From: Saccharicrinis sp963677345
GTDB taxonomy: Bacteria > Bacteroidota > Bacteroidia > Bacteroidales > Marinilabiliaceae
DNA length: 64,000 nt
Direction: 5' to 3'
Assembly (NCBI GenBank): GCA_963677345.2
Contig: CAXXLC010000039.1
Location: 1-64,000, forward strand
Part shown: positions 1 to 9,611 of the stretch, piece after piece
Position numbering within the stretch: the first letter of the stretch is position 1
Layout of the letters: each line of letters begins with the position of its first letter
Translations under genes and position numbers: made by a program
The notes under the pieces: model-generated
What the model was told of the DNA's origin: nothing
The model's input: the letters and a program-made list of their open reading frames with translations, nothing else
Databases searched by the model: none

Positions 1-240
1 AATAGCAGACTCCAAACCTTCCTGAATCATAAATTCATTTAAATCATCAGCCATCACCTCATAATTCATTTCTGAAGAATGAGGTGAAAGTCCATGATTT
101 CTTTGATCTATAAGATAGATATTGCAAATATCTTCAAGTTTCTTTGCAATTGTAAGCCAGTTATCTGATGATCCATAAAGTCCATGGATAATAACCAGGT
201 TTCTATCTCCTGTTCCGGTATGTTTACAAAACAACTTCAT
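1..240 (-). CDS. alpha/beta hydrolase, N-terminal part
   Basis: This is the first 80 residues of a protein that runs off the left edge of the window. The start is ATG at 240. The translation begins MKLFCKHTGTGDRNLVIIHG and shows the usual start of an alpha/beta hydrolase fold: a hydrophobic strand, the oxyanion-hole HG followed by GSSDNW, and then DQRNHGLSPHS, which resembles YbfF/BioH-type esterases. The nucleophile serine elbow would lie beyond the window, so activity cannot be judged. It lies 19 bp downstream of pdxJ on the same strand and is probably cotranscribed with it. The substrate is unknown. Confidence 0.8.
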   Translation of the reverse strand, partial: MKLFCKHTGTGDRNLVIIHGLYGSSDNWLTIAKKLEDICNIYLIDQRNHGLSPHSSEMNYEVMADDLNEFMIQEGLESAI

Positions 241-259
241 AATCTGTTTAAAGAACAGC

Positions 260-977
260 TTATTTCTTAAGTTGTTCTTTATATAACTGTATTGTTTTCT
301 CCAAGCCCATATACAAAGCATCGCAAATTAAAGCATGCCCAATAGATACTTCAGCCAGAAAAGGAATTCTTTCATAAAAAAAACCTCAAATTTTCCAGGC
401 TTAAATCATGACCAGCATTAACTTTTAACCCTGCTTTTTTGGCAATTTCTGCAGCAGCAACAAAAGGAGCTATAGCTTTTTCCCGATCTTTAGCATACAT
501 GGCAGCATAAGGTTCTGTATATAACTCAACCCGGTCTGTATTAGTTGCTGCAGCATTAACAATATTATCTAAATCCGTATCTATAAAAATTGATGTACGA
601 ATACCTGCTTCACTAAACTCGGCAATCACTTCCTGAAGAAATGATTTATTTCTAACCGTATCCCACCCTGCATTTGATGTAATGGCTTCCGGAGGATCAG
701 GAACAAGAGTTACCTGGTGAGGCTTAACTTTTTTTACCAGATCAATAAAGTTTCGTGACGGATAACCTTCTATATTAAATTCTGTTTTAATAATAGGTTT
801 AATATCCATTACATCCTTGTATGTGATGTGCCTTTCATCAGGACGAGGATGAACAGTTACCCCTTCAGCTCCAAACAACTGCACATCAACAGCAGCCTTA
901 ACCACATTGGGCATATTCCCACCCCTTGAATTTCTAAGGGTGGCCACTTTATTAATATTTACACTCAGTTTTGTCAT
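260..977 (-). CDS. pdxJ: pyridoxine 5'-phosphate synthase PdxJ, frameshifted near the C-terminus
   Basis: PdxJ condenses 1-deoxy-D-xylulose 5-phosphate with 3-amino-2-oxopropyl phosphate to pyridoxine 5'-phosphate in cytoplasmic vitamin B6 synthesis. The N-terminus (MTKLSVNINKVATLRNSRGG) and the catalytic HPRPDERH stretch (residues 43-50) are typical. The uninterrupted frame covers 372-977 (201 residues) and ends at NLRFFL. The missing tail is present in the next frame (YERIPFLAEVSIGHALICD and so on) and stops at 260-262. The break lies in a run of eight A on the plus strand at 376-383. With seven A the frame would be a normal 238-residue PdxJ. I infer a sequencing error or a very recent mutation. 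The next gene starts 19 bp downstream. Confidence 0.9.
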
Positions 978-1157
978 TAAAACTATATTTAGTCAATATA
1001 CATTACCCTTTAACCACTTTTACAAAAATAAACTTACCAAATACTTGATTGTTTACTTATATGCAACTAAATTTAGGCAATGTCGTAATAAAAAAACAGG
1101 GAGCACTTTTATGTTTCTCCCACGACAAAGTTAAGAGTATTTCTTGAAACACATTGT

Positions 1158-1823
1158 ATGTTAGCACAAGATTTGATATCAGATATAGTTCCTGCACTGA
1201 AAACTTCTGATTCTGGGTTAGATGCACTAAACTGGATGGAAGTATTTCGTGTTTCACATTTACCTATTGTTAACAATAAGGAATTTTTAGGTCTTATTAC
1301 AGATACCGATATTTTTGATTTAAATAAACCGGAAGAACCACTTGGTAATCATCAACTTTCGCTCACATCACCTTATGTTTATTACAACCAGCACATCTAT
1401 AGCGTAATCGAAATTGCATCCCGTTTACGCCTTACCGTAATTCCGGTATTGACAGAAAATAAAGAATATCTGGGAATGATTACCCAGCCCGATTTATTGA
1501 AGAATTTTGCAGATTTAATTGCGGCACACACTCCAGGTGGAATTATAGAACTTGAAATGCCTGCCTATGAATACTCAATTTCTGAAATATCCCGGATTAT
1601 TGAAGATGCCGATACCAAAGTACTTAGTTTTTATGTAAACCAGATAGATCCTAATGCGCCATTAACCATAACAATTAAATTAAACAGAGAAGACATTAGT
1701 CCTGTTTTAAGGGCTTTTGACAGATACGATTATACAGTAACAGCATCATATACAGAGAAAAACACCGTTGACGAAGTGGTGAAGAAAAATTATGATGCAT
1801 TAATAAGATATTTAGATGTATAA
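1158..1823 (+). CDS. CBS-domain protein
   Basis: A 221-residue soluble protein with two CBS motifs in the first about 120 residues (VSHLPIVNNKEFLGLITDTD and LTVIPVLTENKEYLGMITQPD), which together make a Bateman module that usually binds adenine nucleotides. The remainder (about 140-221) resembles a small regulatory alpha/beta domain without a recognised catalytic motif. The gene is divergent from pdxJ and, with the outer membrane protein gene between them, precedes NAD kinase. A pdxJ / CBS / nadK grouping is common in Bacteroidota, which supports orthology but not a specific function. A nucleotide-sensing role linked to NAD(P) metabolism is inference only. Confidence 0.85.
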   Translation: MLAQDLISDIVPALKTSDSGLDALNWMEVFRVSHLPIVNNKEFLGLITDTDIFDLNKPEEPLGNHQLSLTSPYVYYNQHIYSVIEIASRLRLTVIPVLTENKEYLGMITQPDLLKNFADLIAAHTPGGIIELEMPAYEYSISEISRIIEDADTKVLSFYVNQIDPNAPLTITIKLNREDISPVLRAFDRYDYTVTASYTEKNTVDEVVKKNYDALIRYLDV

Positions 1824-1945
1824 AATGTCTTTGTAAACCTTTTAGATATTGTTTATCGTTTTTGAGGAAAGAAATTCTTCATATTAGACACGTTTATGGT
1901 ATTACAAAGACTGTAAAGGTGTAATATTATGAAAATGATTCAGGC

Positions 1946-3376
1946 TTGAAGGGACATGAAAAACATATCAGTTACGGTGTATTTATTTTAATCATTGGCT
2001 TATTAACAAACCTTAAATCTTATTCTTCGAATACTATAAGTTCTGACCTCTCAGAAATAAAAGATACAGTACTGGTCAATACCATAATAATCAGCGGCAA
2101 TAAAAAAACAAGATCCCGTATCATACAAAACGAGCTTTTATTTAAAAAAGGAGACCGAATTGCCAAGTGTGATTTTTACCAACTAATAGGTAAAAGTCGC
2201 CAAAATCTATTAAATACATCACTTTTCAATTTTGTATACATCAAATATATCTTTACCAACAGCGAGATCGTTGATTTTGAGGTAAAGGTTGACGAACGTT
2301 GGTATACATGGCTTTTGCCCATATTTGAACAAGCAGACAGAAACTTTAGTTCTTTTTTGAAAAGTGCCGACTGGAGTCGTATCAACTACGGCATATACCT
2401 GAAACAGGAAAACTTCAGAGGTTTGAACGAAATATTAAAGTTGAAATTAAGAATAGGATATTTAAATGAAGCCGAAATACTTTTTTCCTCAGCTCCAAAA
2501 AATCATAAATTAAGATGGGGAACCTCCTTTAATTACGCCGCTCAAAACCAGGTTTCGTACGCCATTACAAACAATGAAGCCATATACTTTAAAACGGGTA
2601 ATTCGTTTATTGAACAACAGTTGGCTTCGGAAATGTTTTTACATTACCGACATGGCTTTTATAACAGGCACAAACTCACCCTGAGCTATAAATCTTTCAA
2701 CATTAAAGATACTTTAGCAAATTTAAACCCTGATTACCTGGCTAATAGCAGCAATTTTATGGATTATATTTCGCTCGAATATAAATACAATCATGATTTA
2801 AGAGATTCAAAAACATATCCATTAAAAGGAAATATGTTCGAAGGAAGTATCGCACGAAATGGTTTGGGTATTCTAAACAGTGAGGTTCAGAATTTTACCT
2901 TAAAATTGATGTTTCAACAATACTGTGCATTAAGAAAAAGGCTTTATTATGCTTTTATTTTTGGTGGACTTGCCAACTCTAACAAAAAAAATCCATTTGT
3001 AATAAGTAATGGACTTGGATACCGGGAGTTTTTAAATGGTTATGAATATAATGTTATCGAAAGTGATAATTATGCCTATCTAAAAAATAAAGTACTCTTC
3101 GAGCTAATTCCAACCAAAACAACAAATATTAATTTTATCAACCTTAATCAGTTTTCAAAACTTCATTACGCCGTATACCTGAAAGCTTTTTTTGACACAG
3201 GATATGTTCACAAAGAAAACCCTCATACAAGTAACTCTTTGAGCAACTCAATGTTATACAGCTATGGTATTGGACTGGATCTGGTGACGTACTATGACAA
3301 AGTATTGTCAATAAATTACGCCATGAACAAAACCGGTTATAAAGGACTGTACATTCACTTAAATTTGACAATGTAG
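1946..3376 (+). CDS. POTRA/beta-barrel outer membrane protein, BamA/TamA-like
   Basis: A 476-residue exported protein. A hydrophobic stretch (GVFILIIGLLTNL, about residues 12-24) looks like a signal peptide. A POTRA-like segment follows (NTIIISGNKKTRSRIIQNEL, about 45-64), and then a long alternating beta-barrel region with DLRDSKTYPLKGN, a sequence typical of the Omp85/D15 surface-antigen domain. The protein is much shorter than BamA (one POTRA unit), so it is a BamA-like relative rather than BamA. The start is uncertain: the frame has no ATG near its 5' end, the best candidate is TTG at 1946, and a nearby ATG at 1935 stops after five codons. It is probably cotranscribed with nadK. Confidence 0.8.
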   Translation: MKGHEKHISYGVFILIIGLLTNLKSYSSNTISSDLSEIKDTVLVNTIIISGNKKTRSRIIQNELLFKKGDRIAKCDFYQLIGKSRQNLLNTSLFNFVYIKYIFTNSEIVDFEVKVDERWYTWLLPIFEQADRNFSSFLKSADWSRINYGIYLKQENFRGLNEILKLKLRIGYLNEAEILFSSAPKNHKLRWGTSFNYAAQNQVSYAITNNEAIYFKTGNSFIEQQLASEMFLHYRHGFYNRHKLTLSYKSFNIKDTLANLNPDYLANSSNFMDYISLEYKYNHDLRDSKTYPLKGNMFEGSIARNGLGILNSEVQNFTLKLMFQQYCALRKRLYYAFIFGGLANSNKKNPFVISNGLGYREFLNGYEYNVIESDNYAYLKNKVLFELIPTKTTNINFINLNQFSKLHYAVYLKAFFDTGYVHKENPHTSNSLSNSMLYSYGIGLDLVTYYDKVLSINYAMNKTGYKGLYIHLNLTM

Positions 3377-3481
3377 ATTTTAAATATTTTATTTTGATGC
3401 AGTAAATTACCTCATTACTTTTGACAACTAATAGTATTTTAATTTAACCAGAGTTCATTTAAATAAATAATATCTCTTTAT

Positions 3482-4363
3482 ATGCGCATTGCAATATTTG
3501 GCAAACAATTTTCTGACTTATTTAAAGATAGTTGTATCAACCTGTTTAAAAAACTAAGAAATCATCAGGCTGAAATTATTATCTATAAGCCTTTTTATGA
3601 TTTTCTGTTTCAAAGGTTTGATATTGCAGCTTTTGAATTTAAAATATTTGAAACAAGTGAAGAACTTAATGAGATTGATTTATTTTTAAGTATTGGAGGT
3701 GATGGAACCATTCTTCAGGCAATTACCCTTGTTAAGGATTTAAACATCCCCATTGTAGGGATAAACAGTGGTCGTTTAGGCTTTTTAGCAGACATATCAG
3801 AAGATGATATTAACAATGCCATAAACCATATTTTCTCCGGTAATTATAAAATCAATGAAGTTGAACTACTACAACTCAATACCGAGAATAACTTATTTGG
3901 AGATTTAAACATTGGTTTAAACGAACTGGCAGTACAAAAAAGAGATTCTGCCTCTATGATTTCCATCCATGCCTATTTAGATGGTAAATTTTTAAATTCA
4001 TACTGGGCTGATGGATTAATTGTGGCAACAGCTGTAGGCTCTACTGCATATTCTCTTAGCGTTGGAGGACCAATTATTCATCCTAAATCACAATGCCATG
4101 TAATTACGCCTATTGCCCCACACAACCTTACGGTACGCCCATTGGTAGTGCCTAACAATCTTAAAATTACTTTAAAAGTTGAAGGGAGAGCAGATACTTA
4201 CCTGGCTACTCTTGATTCAAGAAGTGAAATTTTTGATGAGTCACTGGAGTTGCATATCCAAAAAGCACCCTACTCTATCAAATTAATTGATTTACCTGGC
4301 ATTAATTATTATGCCACATTACGAAACAAACTCATGTGGGGTGCTGATAAACGTAATTATTAA
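3482..4363 (+). CDS. nadK: NAD kinase
   Basis: NadK phosphorylates NAD+ to NADP+ in the cytosol using ATP or polyphosphate. The 293-residue length fits the family. The diagnostic GGDGT motif (residues 72-76, in SIGGDGTILQA) is present, as are the GLNELAV segment holding the NE pair and a glycine-rich SVGGPIIHP stretch in the C-terminal domain. The start is ATG at 3482. The gene lies about 100 bp after the outer membrane protein gene on the same strand and converges with the CoA-disulfide reductase gene, whose terminator lies between them. Confidence 0.95.
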   Translation: MRIAIFGKQFSDLFKDSCINLFKKLRNHQAEIIIYKPFYDFLFQRFDIAAFEFKIFETSEELNEIDLFLSIGGDGTILQAITLVKDLNIPIVGINSGRLGFLADISEDDINNAINHIFSGNYKINEVELLQLNTENNLFGDLNIGLNELAVQKRDSASMISIHAYLDGKFLNSYWADGLIVATAVGSTAYSLSVGGPIIHPKSQCHVITPIAPHNLTVRPLVVPNNLKITLKVEGRADTYLATLDSRSEIFDESLELHIQKAPYSIKLIDLPGINYYATLRNKLMWGADKRNY

Positions 4364-4430
4364 CCAGTTTAAGGGTAATAAATAAAGGTTTATTTCACAA
4401 ATTGAAGGTAAGTATAATTATCTTTTACAT

Positions 4431-4461
4431 AAAAAACCCACGAACCAATAATGATTCGTGG
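4431..4461 (-). terminator. rho-independent terminator of the CoA-disulfide reductase gene
   Basis: Arms CCACGAA (4438-4444) and TTCGTGG (4455-4461) form a 7-bp stem. Read on the minus strand the stem is followed by a run of six U (A run at 4431-4436). It lies 35 bp past the stop codon of the minus-strand gene. Confidence 0.8.
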
Positions 4462-4495
4462 TTAAAAATAATAACTTGTATAAACCTAATCTATA

Positions 4496-6952
4496 TTAAA
4501 TAAAAAGATTCAAATTTGCCTGTTCTGCTTCTTCAAGATAATTCGCAACACCGCCTATGTTAACACCGTCGATAAGTTCATCTTTATGAACACCCATGAT
4601 ATCCATACTCATCTGACAAGCAATCATATTAATACCGCTGTCTTTAGCTTGTTGAATCATTGTTTCCAGTGCATCTACATTCTTATCTTTCATACGAAGC
4701 TTCATCATTCTGCGTCCCATACCTCCCATATTCATATTAGAAAGTCTCAATTTTCCGGCATGACCAGGCATCATCTTATCAAACATACTTCCCATCATAT
4801 CCTTTTTAACCTTAGGACGATTGGCATCTTTGATTACATTTAATCCCCAGAATGTAAAAAACATAGTTACTTTTTTACCCATACTGGCTGCACCATTAGC
4901 AATGACAAACGAAGCTAAGGCTCTATCCATATCATCACTAAAAACAACTAATGTTTTATGATCTGAATCTGATTTTGGAACAGTACTGTTCTCCGCATCT
5001 TTTTTAAACTTCTCAATAACAGCCGTAATTTCTCCGGCATTATTCTCTCTTTTCACCAAACGATTGCCGGTAACTTTACACCATGATGCCACATCGTTAT
5101 AAAATCCAGGATCAGTTGCTGTAACTTCTAATCTATCTCCATATTCAATAGCATCAATACTCTCTTTAAGTTTAAGTATTGGACCCGGACACTGTAATCC
5201 ACAGGCATCAACGGCCATTGATTTTACATTTATTGATGGCATTTCTATAGTTTCCTTTTGTTCTTCTTTTTCTTCATTTGAAAAGAAAATAATATTTGAT
5301 TGCTCTGACATGGCCTGCTTATAAACTTTCAATCCTCCAGATAAATTATAAACATCGTCAAAACCGTTTTGCTTTAAAATACGGGCAGCTACATAACCCC
5401 TTAATCCAACTCCACAATAGATCATAATCTTTTTATCTTTTGGAATTCGGTCTAAGTTTTCTCTAAGCTTATCTAATTCAATATTTACAGAATCCTCAAT
5501 CGCATCTATTGAAACCTCCTCTGGAGTACGAATATCTAATACAAAACACTCTTTCTTAATTCGCTTATGAAATTTAAACGGCGACAATGGCTTAAATAAT
5601 CCCTTGATAATATTTTCGGCATTGTATCCGGCTTGATTTACTGGATCTTTTGCAGAACTAAACGGAGGAGCATAAGCATGCTCAATTTCTTGTAAATCGT
5701 AGATTGTACCTTCATTTTTAATAACAGTAGCCAAAAGATCCAATCGTTTATCAACACCTTTATATCCAACAACCTGACCGCCATATAATCTACCTGACTT
5801 TGGATCAAAACTAATTTTAAGCATCATTTGCATAGATCCCGGGTAGTAACCTGCGTGGGAACCTGCATGTACTATTGTACAATCGTGTTTAATACCAGCG
5901 ACTTTCAGACCTCTGTGTGTCATACCAGTAATACCGGCAGTCATATCAAAAACCTTTGCAATAGCAGTTCCTATAGAACCTTTATATTTACGATGATGAC
6001 CGTAAACCATATTATCAGCTAATATTCTTCCCTGACGGTTTGCCGGACCAGCTAAAAAAGCAATAGTAGGTTTTTTAGTGATGGGGTGTGGAAACTCAAT
6101 ACTATCGCCAACTGCATAAACATCTTTTTCTGAGGTTTGTAGATAATCGTCAACCCAAACACCACCTGTTTCTCCAATTTTTATTCCGGCATCTTTAGCT
6201 AAGGTTGTATCCGGACGAACACCGATCGAAAGAATTATAAAATCAGCCTGAATAATTTTTCCACTCGACAGAGATACTTCAATCATATCTCCTACTTGCT
6301 TAAATTCCTTTACTGCATCATCAAGGAACAAACCAACCTCTTTTTCTTTAAAATGATGATGCAATGGGGCAGCAACTTCACTATCCATCATATTCATTAC
6401 CTGTCCTGCCGCTTCAACCACAGATACCTTAACACCTCTGTGATGAAGGTTTTCTGCCATTTCCAAACCAATAAAACCAGCTCCTACAACAACAGCAGAA
6501 CGAGGTGTTTTATCATCTACAAAAGATTTTATCTTATCAGTATCTTCAACATTTCTTAAAGTATAGATATTTGGTAAATCAATACCTGGAATTGGAGGTT
6601 TTACAGGACTTGCTCCTGGTGATAAAACCAATTTATCATATGACTCATTATAAACATCACCAGTTTTTAATGACTTAACCGTAATTTCTTTCTTTTTAGG
6701 ATCGATGGATGTAACCATTGAATACACTCTAATATCAATATTAAAGCGAGCTCCAAATGTTTCAGGCGTTTGAACTAAAAGTTTCTCTCTCTCTTTAATT
6801 ACTCCCCCAATATAATAAGGCAACCCACAATTCGCATATGAAATATGTGGCCCTTTCTCAAACATGATAATTTCTGCTTTCTCATCAATTCTTCTTAACC
6901 TGGCTGCAGTGGTAGCGCCTCCTGCAACACCTCCAACGATTAAATACTTCAT
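4496..6952 (-). CDS. CoA-disulfide reductase / rhodanese / TusA / DsrE four-domain fusion
   Basis: An 818-residue cytoplasmic sulfur-handling protein. Residues 1-450 are an FAD/NAD(P)-linked disulfide oxidoreductase of the CoA-disulfide reductase type: GGVAGGATTAARLRR near the N-terminus and the single redox cysteine Cys42 in ANCGLPYY. Residues about 465-555 are a rhodanese domain with active Cys513 in CGVGLRG. Residues about 575-650 are a TusA domain with CGLQCPGP (Cys588 matches the sulfur-carrier cysteine). Residues about 665-818 are DsrE-like with Cys779. The order suggests one polypeptide that reduces disulfide or persulfide CoA species and hands sulfane sulfur along Cys513, Cys588 and Cys779. 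That relay is inference. Related fusions are known in Bacteroidota and Firmicutes. Confidence 0.93.
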   Translation of the reverse strand: MKYLIVGGVAGGATTAARLRRIDEKAEIIMFEKGPHISYANCGLPYYIGGVIKEREKLLVQTPETFGARFNIDIRVYSMVTSIDPKKKEITVKSLKTGDVYNESYDKLVLSPGASPVKPPIPGIDLPNIYTLRNVEDTDKIKSFVDDKTPRSAVVVGAGFIGLEMAENLHHRGVKVSVVEAAGQVMNMMDSEVAAPLHHHFKEKEVGLFLDDAVKEFKQVGDMIEVSLSSGKIIQADFIILSIGVRPDTTLAKDAGIKIGETGGVWVDDYLQTSEKDVYAVGDSIEFPHPITKKPTIAFLAGPANRQGRILADNMVYGHHRKYKGSIGTAIAKVFDMTAGITGMTHRGLKVAGIKHDCTIVHAGSHAGYYPGSMQMMLKISFDPKSGRLYGGQVVGYKGVDKRLDLLATVIKNEGTIYDLQEIEHAYAPPFSSAKDPVNQAGYNAENIIKGLFKPLSPFKFHKRIKKECFVLDIRTPEEVSIDAIEDSVNIELDKLRENLDRIPKDKKIMIYCGVGLRGYVAARILKQNGFDDVYNLSGGLKVYKQAMSEQSNIIFFSNEEKEEQKETIEMPSINVKSMAVDACGLQCPGPILKLKESIDAIEYGDRLEVTATDPGFYNDVASWCKVTGNRLVKRENNAGEITAVIEKFKKDAENSTVPKSDSDHKTLVVFSDDMDRALASFVIANGAASMGKKVTMFFTFWGLNVIKDANRPKVKKDMMGSMFDKMMPGHAGKLRLSNMNMGGMGRRMMKLRMKDKNVDALETMIQQAKDSGINMIACQMSMDIMGVHKDELIDGVNIGGVANYLEEAEQANLNLFI

Positions 6953-6999
6953 CTTATTATTATTTTTTATTGTTTTCCGGACTTAAGAGTTTCAAAGTT

Positions 7000-7014
7000 G
7001 CAAATATAGCTATA
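7000..7014 (-). promoter_or_regulatory. possible promoter element and palindrome upstream of the CoA-disulfide reductase gene
   Basis: TATATTTG on the minus strand (7000-7007) matches the Bacteroidota -7 consensus TAnnTTTG, and it overlaps the perfect palindrome ATATAGCTATAT (7003-7014). A clear -33 TTTG is not seen. A repressor binding over the promoter, as for ArsR-type sulfide sensors of similar genes, is only a suggestion. Confidence 0.35.
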
Positions 7015-7160
7015 TTTCAATATGTAGTTATATGTATACTTATGTTTTTAAACACCTGGATATATTTAGATTTAAAAACCAATATGAGTCATCAATATAT
7101 TTTTTACTATCGCCGTTAACTAAATTGGTTATCTATATTTAAATCATTTAATTTGCAGGT

Positions 7161-7877
7161 ATGGAGTTAATAAATATCAAAGGTGTTGGACCTATTCTTT
7201 TTCAGGCAAGTAAAAAAGCCAAACGCTTATCTATTAAACTAAAACCCTTTGAACCTGTAAAGGTAGTTGTTCCCGTAACGATGCATCCCAAAGAAGCTCT
7301 TTCGTTTGTAAACGCTAACAAAAATTGGATTTTAGAGAATATAGCTAAAGTCAAAGAAAGAGAAAACGACTTAACCATATTTGATGAATCAACACAATTC
7401 AAAACACGATCTTTTGAATTAAAAATAAACAAAGCGCCAATTGATAATGTACGAATTCACCTGAAAGAAGGAATATTATCTATAGATTACCCTCATCATC
7501 ACGATGTAAAATCAACGGTAATTCAGGAACATATCAGATACGGCATAGAGGAAGCCCTGCGAGTATCGGCAAAAAATTACCTTCCACACCGTTTACATCA
7601 ATTATCAAAAATACATGGTTTTCATTACAACCGGGTTTTTATCAAAAACTTAAAATCACGCTGGGGTAGCTGTTCTCATGTTAATAACATCAACCTGAAC
7701 CTGCATTTAATGCGCCTGCCCGATCATTTAATCGACAGCGTATTACTGCATGAACTTTGCCATACAGTTGAAAAAAACCATGGCTCAGGCTTTTGGGGAT
7801 TAATGAATAAAGTCACAGATGGAAAAGCCAAATTACTTGACAAGGAAATGAAAAACTATCGAACTGTAATATATTAA
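7161..7877 (+). CDS. YgjP-type (DUF45) zinc metallopeptidase
   Basis: A 238-residue soluble protein of the YgjP/DUF45 family. The zinc site is HELCH (His197, Glu198, His201) in SVLLHELCHTVEKNHG, with a further histidine at 207. The family signature KSRWGSCS lies just before it (residues 165-172). Length and layout fit the family. The substrate and physiological role are unknown, although YgjP relatives often neighbour nucleotide or restriction genes. It ends 2 bp before the dGTPase start, so the two form a tight operon. Confidence 0.9.
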   Translation: MELINIKGVGPILFQASKKAKRLSIKLKPFEPVKVVVPVTMHPKEALSFVNANKNWILENIAKVKERENDLTIFDESTQFKTRSFELKINKAPIDNVRIHLKEGILSIDYPHHHDVKSTVIQEHIRYGIEEALRVSAKNYLPHRLHQLSKIHGFHYNRVFIKNLKSRWGSCSHVNNINLNLHLMRLPDHLIDSVLLHELCHTVEKNHGSGFWGLMNKVTDGKAKLLDKEMKNYRTVIY

Positions 7878-7879
7878 TA

Positions 7880-9220
7880 ATGAACTGGAATCAACTATTG
7901 TCAGCCAAAAGAACTGGTCAGGAAGATAGAATAAATGATACAATACACCATCGAACTCAATTTCAAAGAGATTACGACCGGCTTATATTTTCGTCGCCTT
8001 TTAGAAGACTACAAGATAAAACACAAGTATTTCCTTTACCCGGAAGCATTTTTGTTCATAACAGACTTACTCACAGTCTTGAAGTTGCAAGCGTAGGACG
8101 TTCACTGGGACATAATATAACCGAATTCTTGATCAAAGAAAAAAAGACAGATAACGAATTGATTCATGAAATTGGATCAATTGTAGCAACAGCTTGTTTG
8201 GCTCATGATATGGGAAACCCTCCTTTTGGCCATTCTGGTGAAACAGCTTTATCTCATTATTTTAAAAACGGAGAAGGTAAAAACCTAAAAGAAAAATACC
8301 CATTTAGCGAAGAAGAATGGAATGATCTGACTGAATTTGAAGGTAATGCCAACGCCTTCAGGCTTTTAACCCATCAATTTAACGGAAGAAGAAAAGGCGG
8401 ATTTTCGCTTACTTATTCATCGGTGGCCTCTATTTTAAAATACCCTTATGCATCTGGTCAGAAGGATAAAAAAAAATATGGTTACTTCCAGTCTGAAAAA
8501 GAAATGTTTTCAAAGGTAGTATCGGAACTTGGCATGATAGAAAAGGAATCTGGAGTTTTTTGTCGTCACCCCCTGGTTTACCTTGTTGAAGCAGCTGATG
8601 ATATCTGCTACCAGATTATGGATATAGAGGATGCACATAAACTTAAGATATTAGACACAGCTCAAACCAAAGATATTTTACTTTCCTTTTTAAATGATAA
8701 AGAAGATCACAAAACTCGTGAAAGAATACTCAATGTAAGTACAGAGGTTACTGATATTAACGAGCAAATTGCATTTATAAGAGCTTCAGTAATTGGTAAA
8801 CTTGTTGGCCAATGCACACAGGTATTTATCAACAATTACGACAAAATTATGTCAGGAGATTTTAGCGGCAGTCTTACTAATTATTTGCACGGAACAACCA
8901 ATGAAGCCATGAAAAACTGTGCCGCTTTATCATTCAAAAAAATATACAGACACCCATCTGTTGTAGAAATTGAAATATCAGGATTTAAAATACTGGGATC
9001 TTTATTGCATGAGTTTTCAAAAGCAATTTTAAATCCCGAAGATAAATACTCAGAAATGCTTTTACCCTTTATACCTGAGCAATATAAAGTTTGTGCCCAG
9101 GCAAGTGCATACGAAAAACTGCAATCTGTGTTAGATTACATTAGTGGAATGACAGATATCTATGCACTTGATCTATACCGGAAGATTAATGGAATTGGAT
9201 TAGCCGATAAGCGATTTTAA
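7880..9220 (+). CDS. dgt: deoxyguanosinetriphosphate triphosphohydrolase
   Basis: An HD-domain phosphohydrolase of 446 residues that hydrolyses dGTP (or other dNTPs in this class) to the nucleoside and triphosphate. His65 in NRLTHSLEVASVGR and the HD pair His109-Asp110 in LAHDMGNPPFGHSG form the metal site. A third conserved region, VEAADDICYQIMDIEDA, supplies the distal aspartate. The N-terminal RRLQDKTQVFPL is also typical of Dgt. The start ATG at 7880 lies just after the metallopeptidase stop, which indicates cotranscription and perhaps translational coupling. Confidence 0.95.
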   Translation: MNWNQLLSAKRTGQEDRINDTIHHRTQFQRDYDRLIFSSPFRRLQDKTQVFPLPGSIFVHNRLTHSLEVASVGRSLGHNITEFLIKEKKTDNELIHEIGSIVATACLAHDMGNPPFGHSGETALSHYFKNGEGKNLKEKYPFSEEEWNDLTEFEGNANAFRLLTHQFNGRRKGGFSLTYSSVASILKYPYASGQKDKKKYGYFQSEKEMFSKVVSELGMIEKESGVFCRHPLVYLVEAADDICYQIMDIEDAHKLKILDTAQTKDILLSFLNDKEDHKTRERILNVSTEVTDINEQIAFIRASVIGKLVGQCTQVFINNYDKIMSGDFSGSLTNYLHGTTNEAMKNCAALSFKKIYRHPSVVEIEISGFKILGSLLHEFSKAILNPEDKYSEMLLPFIPEQYKVCAQASAYEKLQSVLDYISGMTDIYALDLYRKINGIGLADKRF

Positions 9221-9272
9221 GAAAGAGATGGATATAGCTAAAAAACTATATCCATCTACCTTTCCCCATTAT

Positions 9273-9587
9273 CTAATTCAAAAAAATCAACTCCAATTCT
9301 TCTTTAGCTTCATCCTTTTGACGGATTTTATACTTTCCTGAGTTAACAAACTGAAAACCCTTATCTAAAGCAGCATCCATTAAAATAAGCTCAATCTCTT
9401 TTGCAACTTTTCCATCCAAATCATTATTAAAATACAATAGAAGTTGCTTTTCGTTATCATCATTAAATTGTACTAATAACGAATTGTTTTCAACAAACAC
9501 TAAATCCTCGTAACTATATGAAACAGGTAATCCTACCGATTCCAATATTTCCATCACGTGTCCAAGTGGTCTAAATCCTAAACTCAT
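9273..9587 (-). CDS. hypothetical protein of 104 residues
   Basis: I do not recognise this family. The protein is small and soluble, with no signal peptide or membrane segment and no cysteine. It opens MSLGFRPLGHVMEILESVGL, and its middle (SLLVQFNDDNEKQLLLYF) looks like paired beta strands, giving a mixed alpha/beta prediction with an acidic C-terminus. It follows the Nif11-like gene after a 24-bp gap on the same strand, so the two are probably cotranscribed and may act together. Confidence 0.6.
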   Translation of the reverse strand: MSLGFRPLGHVMEILESVGLPVSYSYEDLVFVENNSLLVQFNDDNEKQLLLYFNNDLDGKVAKEIELILMDAALDKGFQFVNSGKYKIRQKDEAKEELELIFLN

Positions 9588-9611
9588 AATTATACCATTT
9601 AAATGTTAATA

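Noticed and set aside
1935..1949. ATG at 1935 as the start of the outer membrane protein
   Set aside because: It is in another frame and reaches a stop after five codons.
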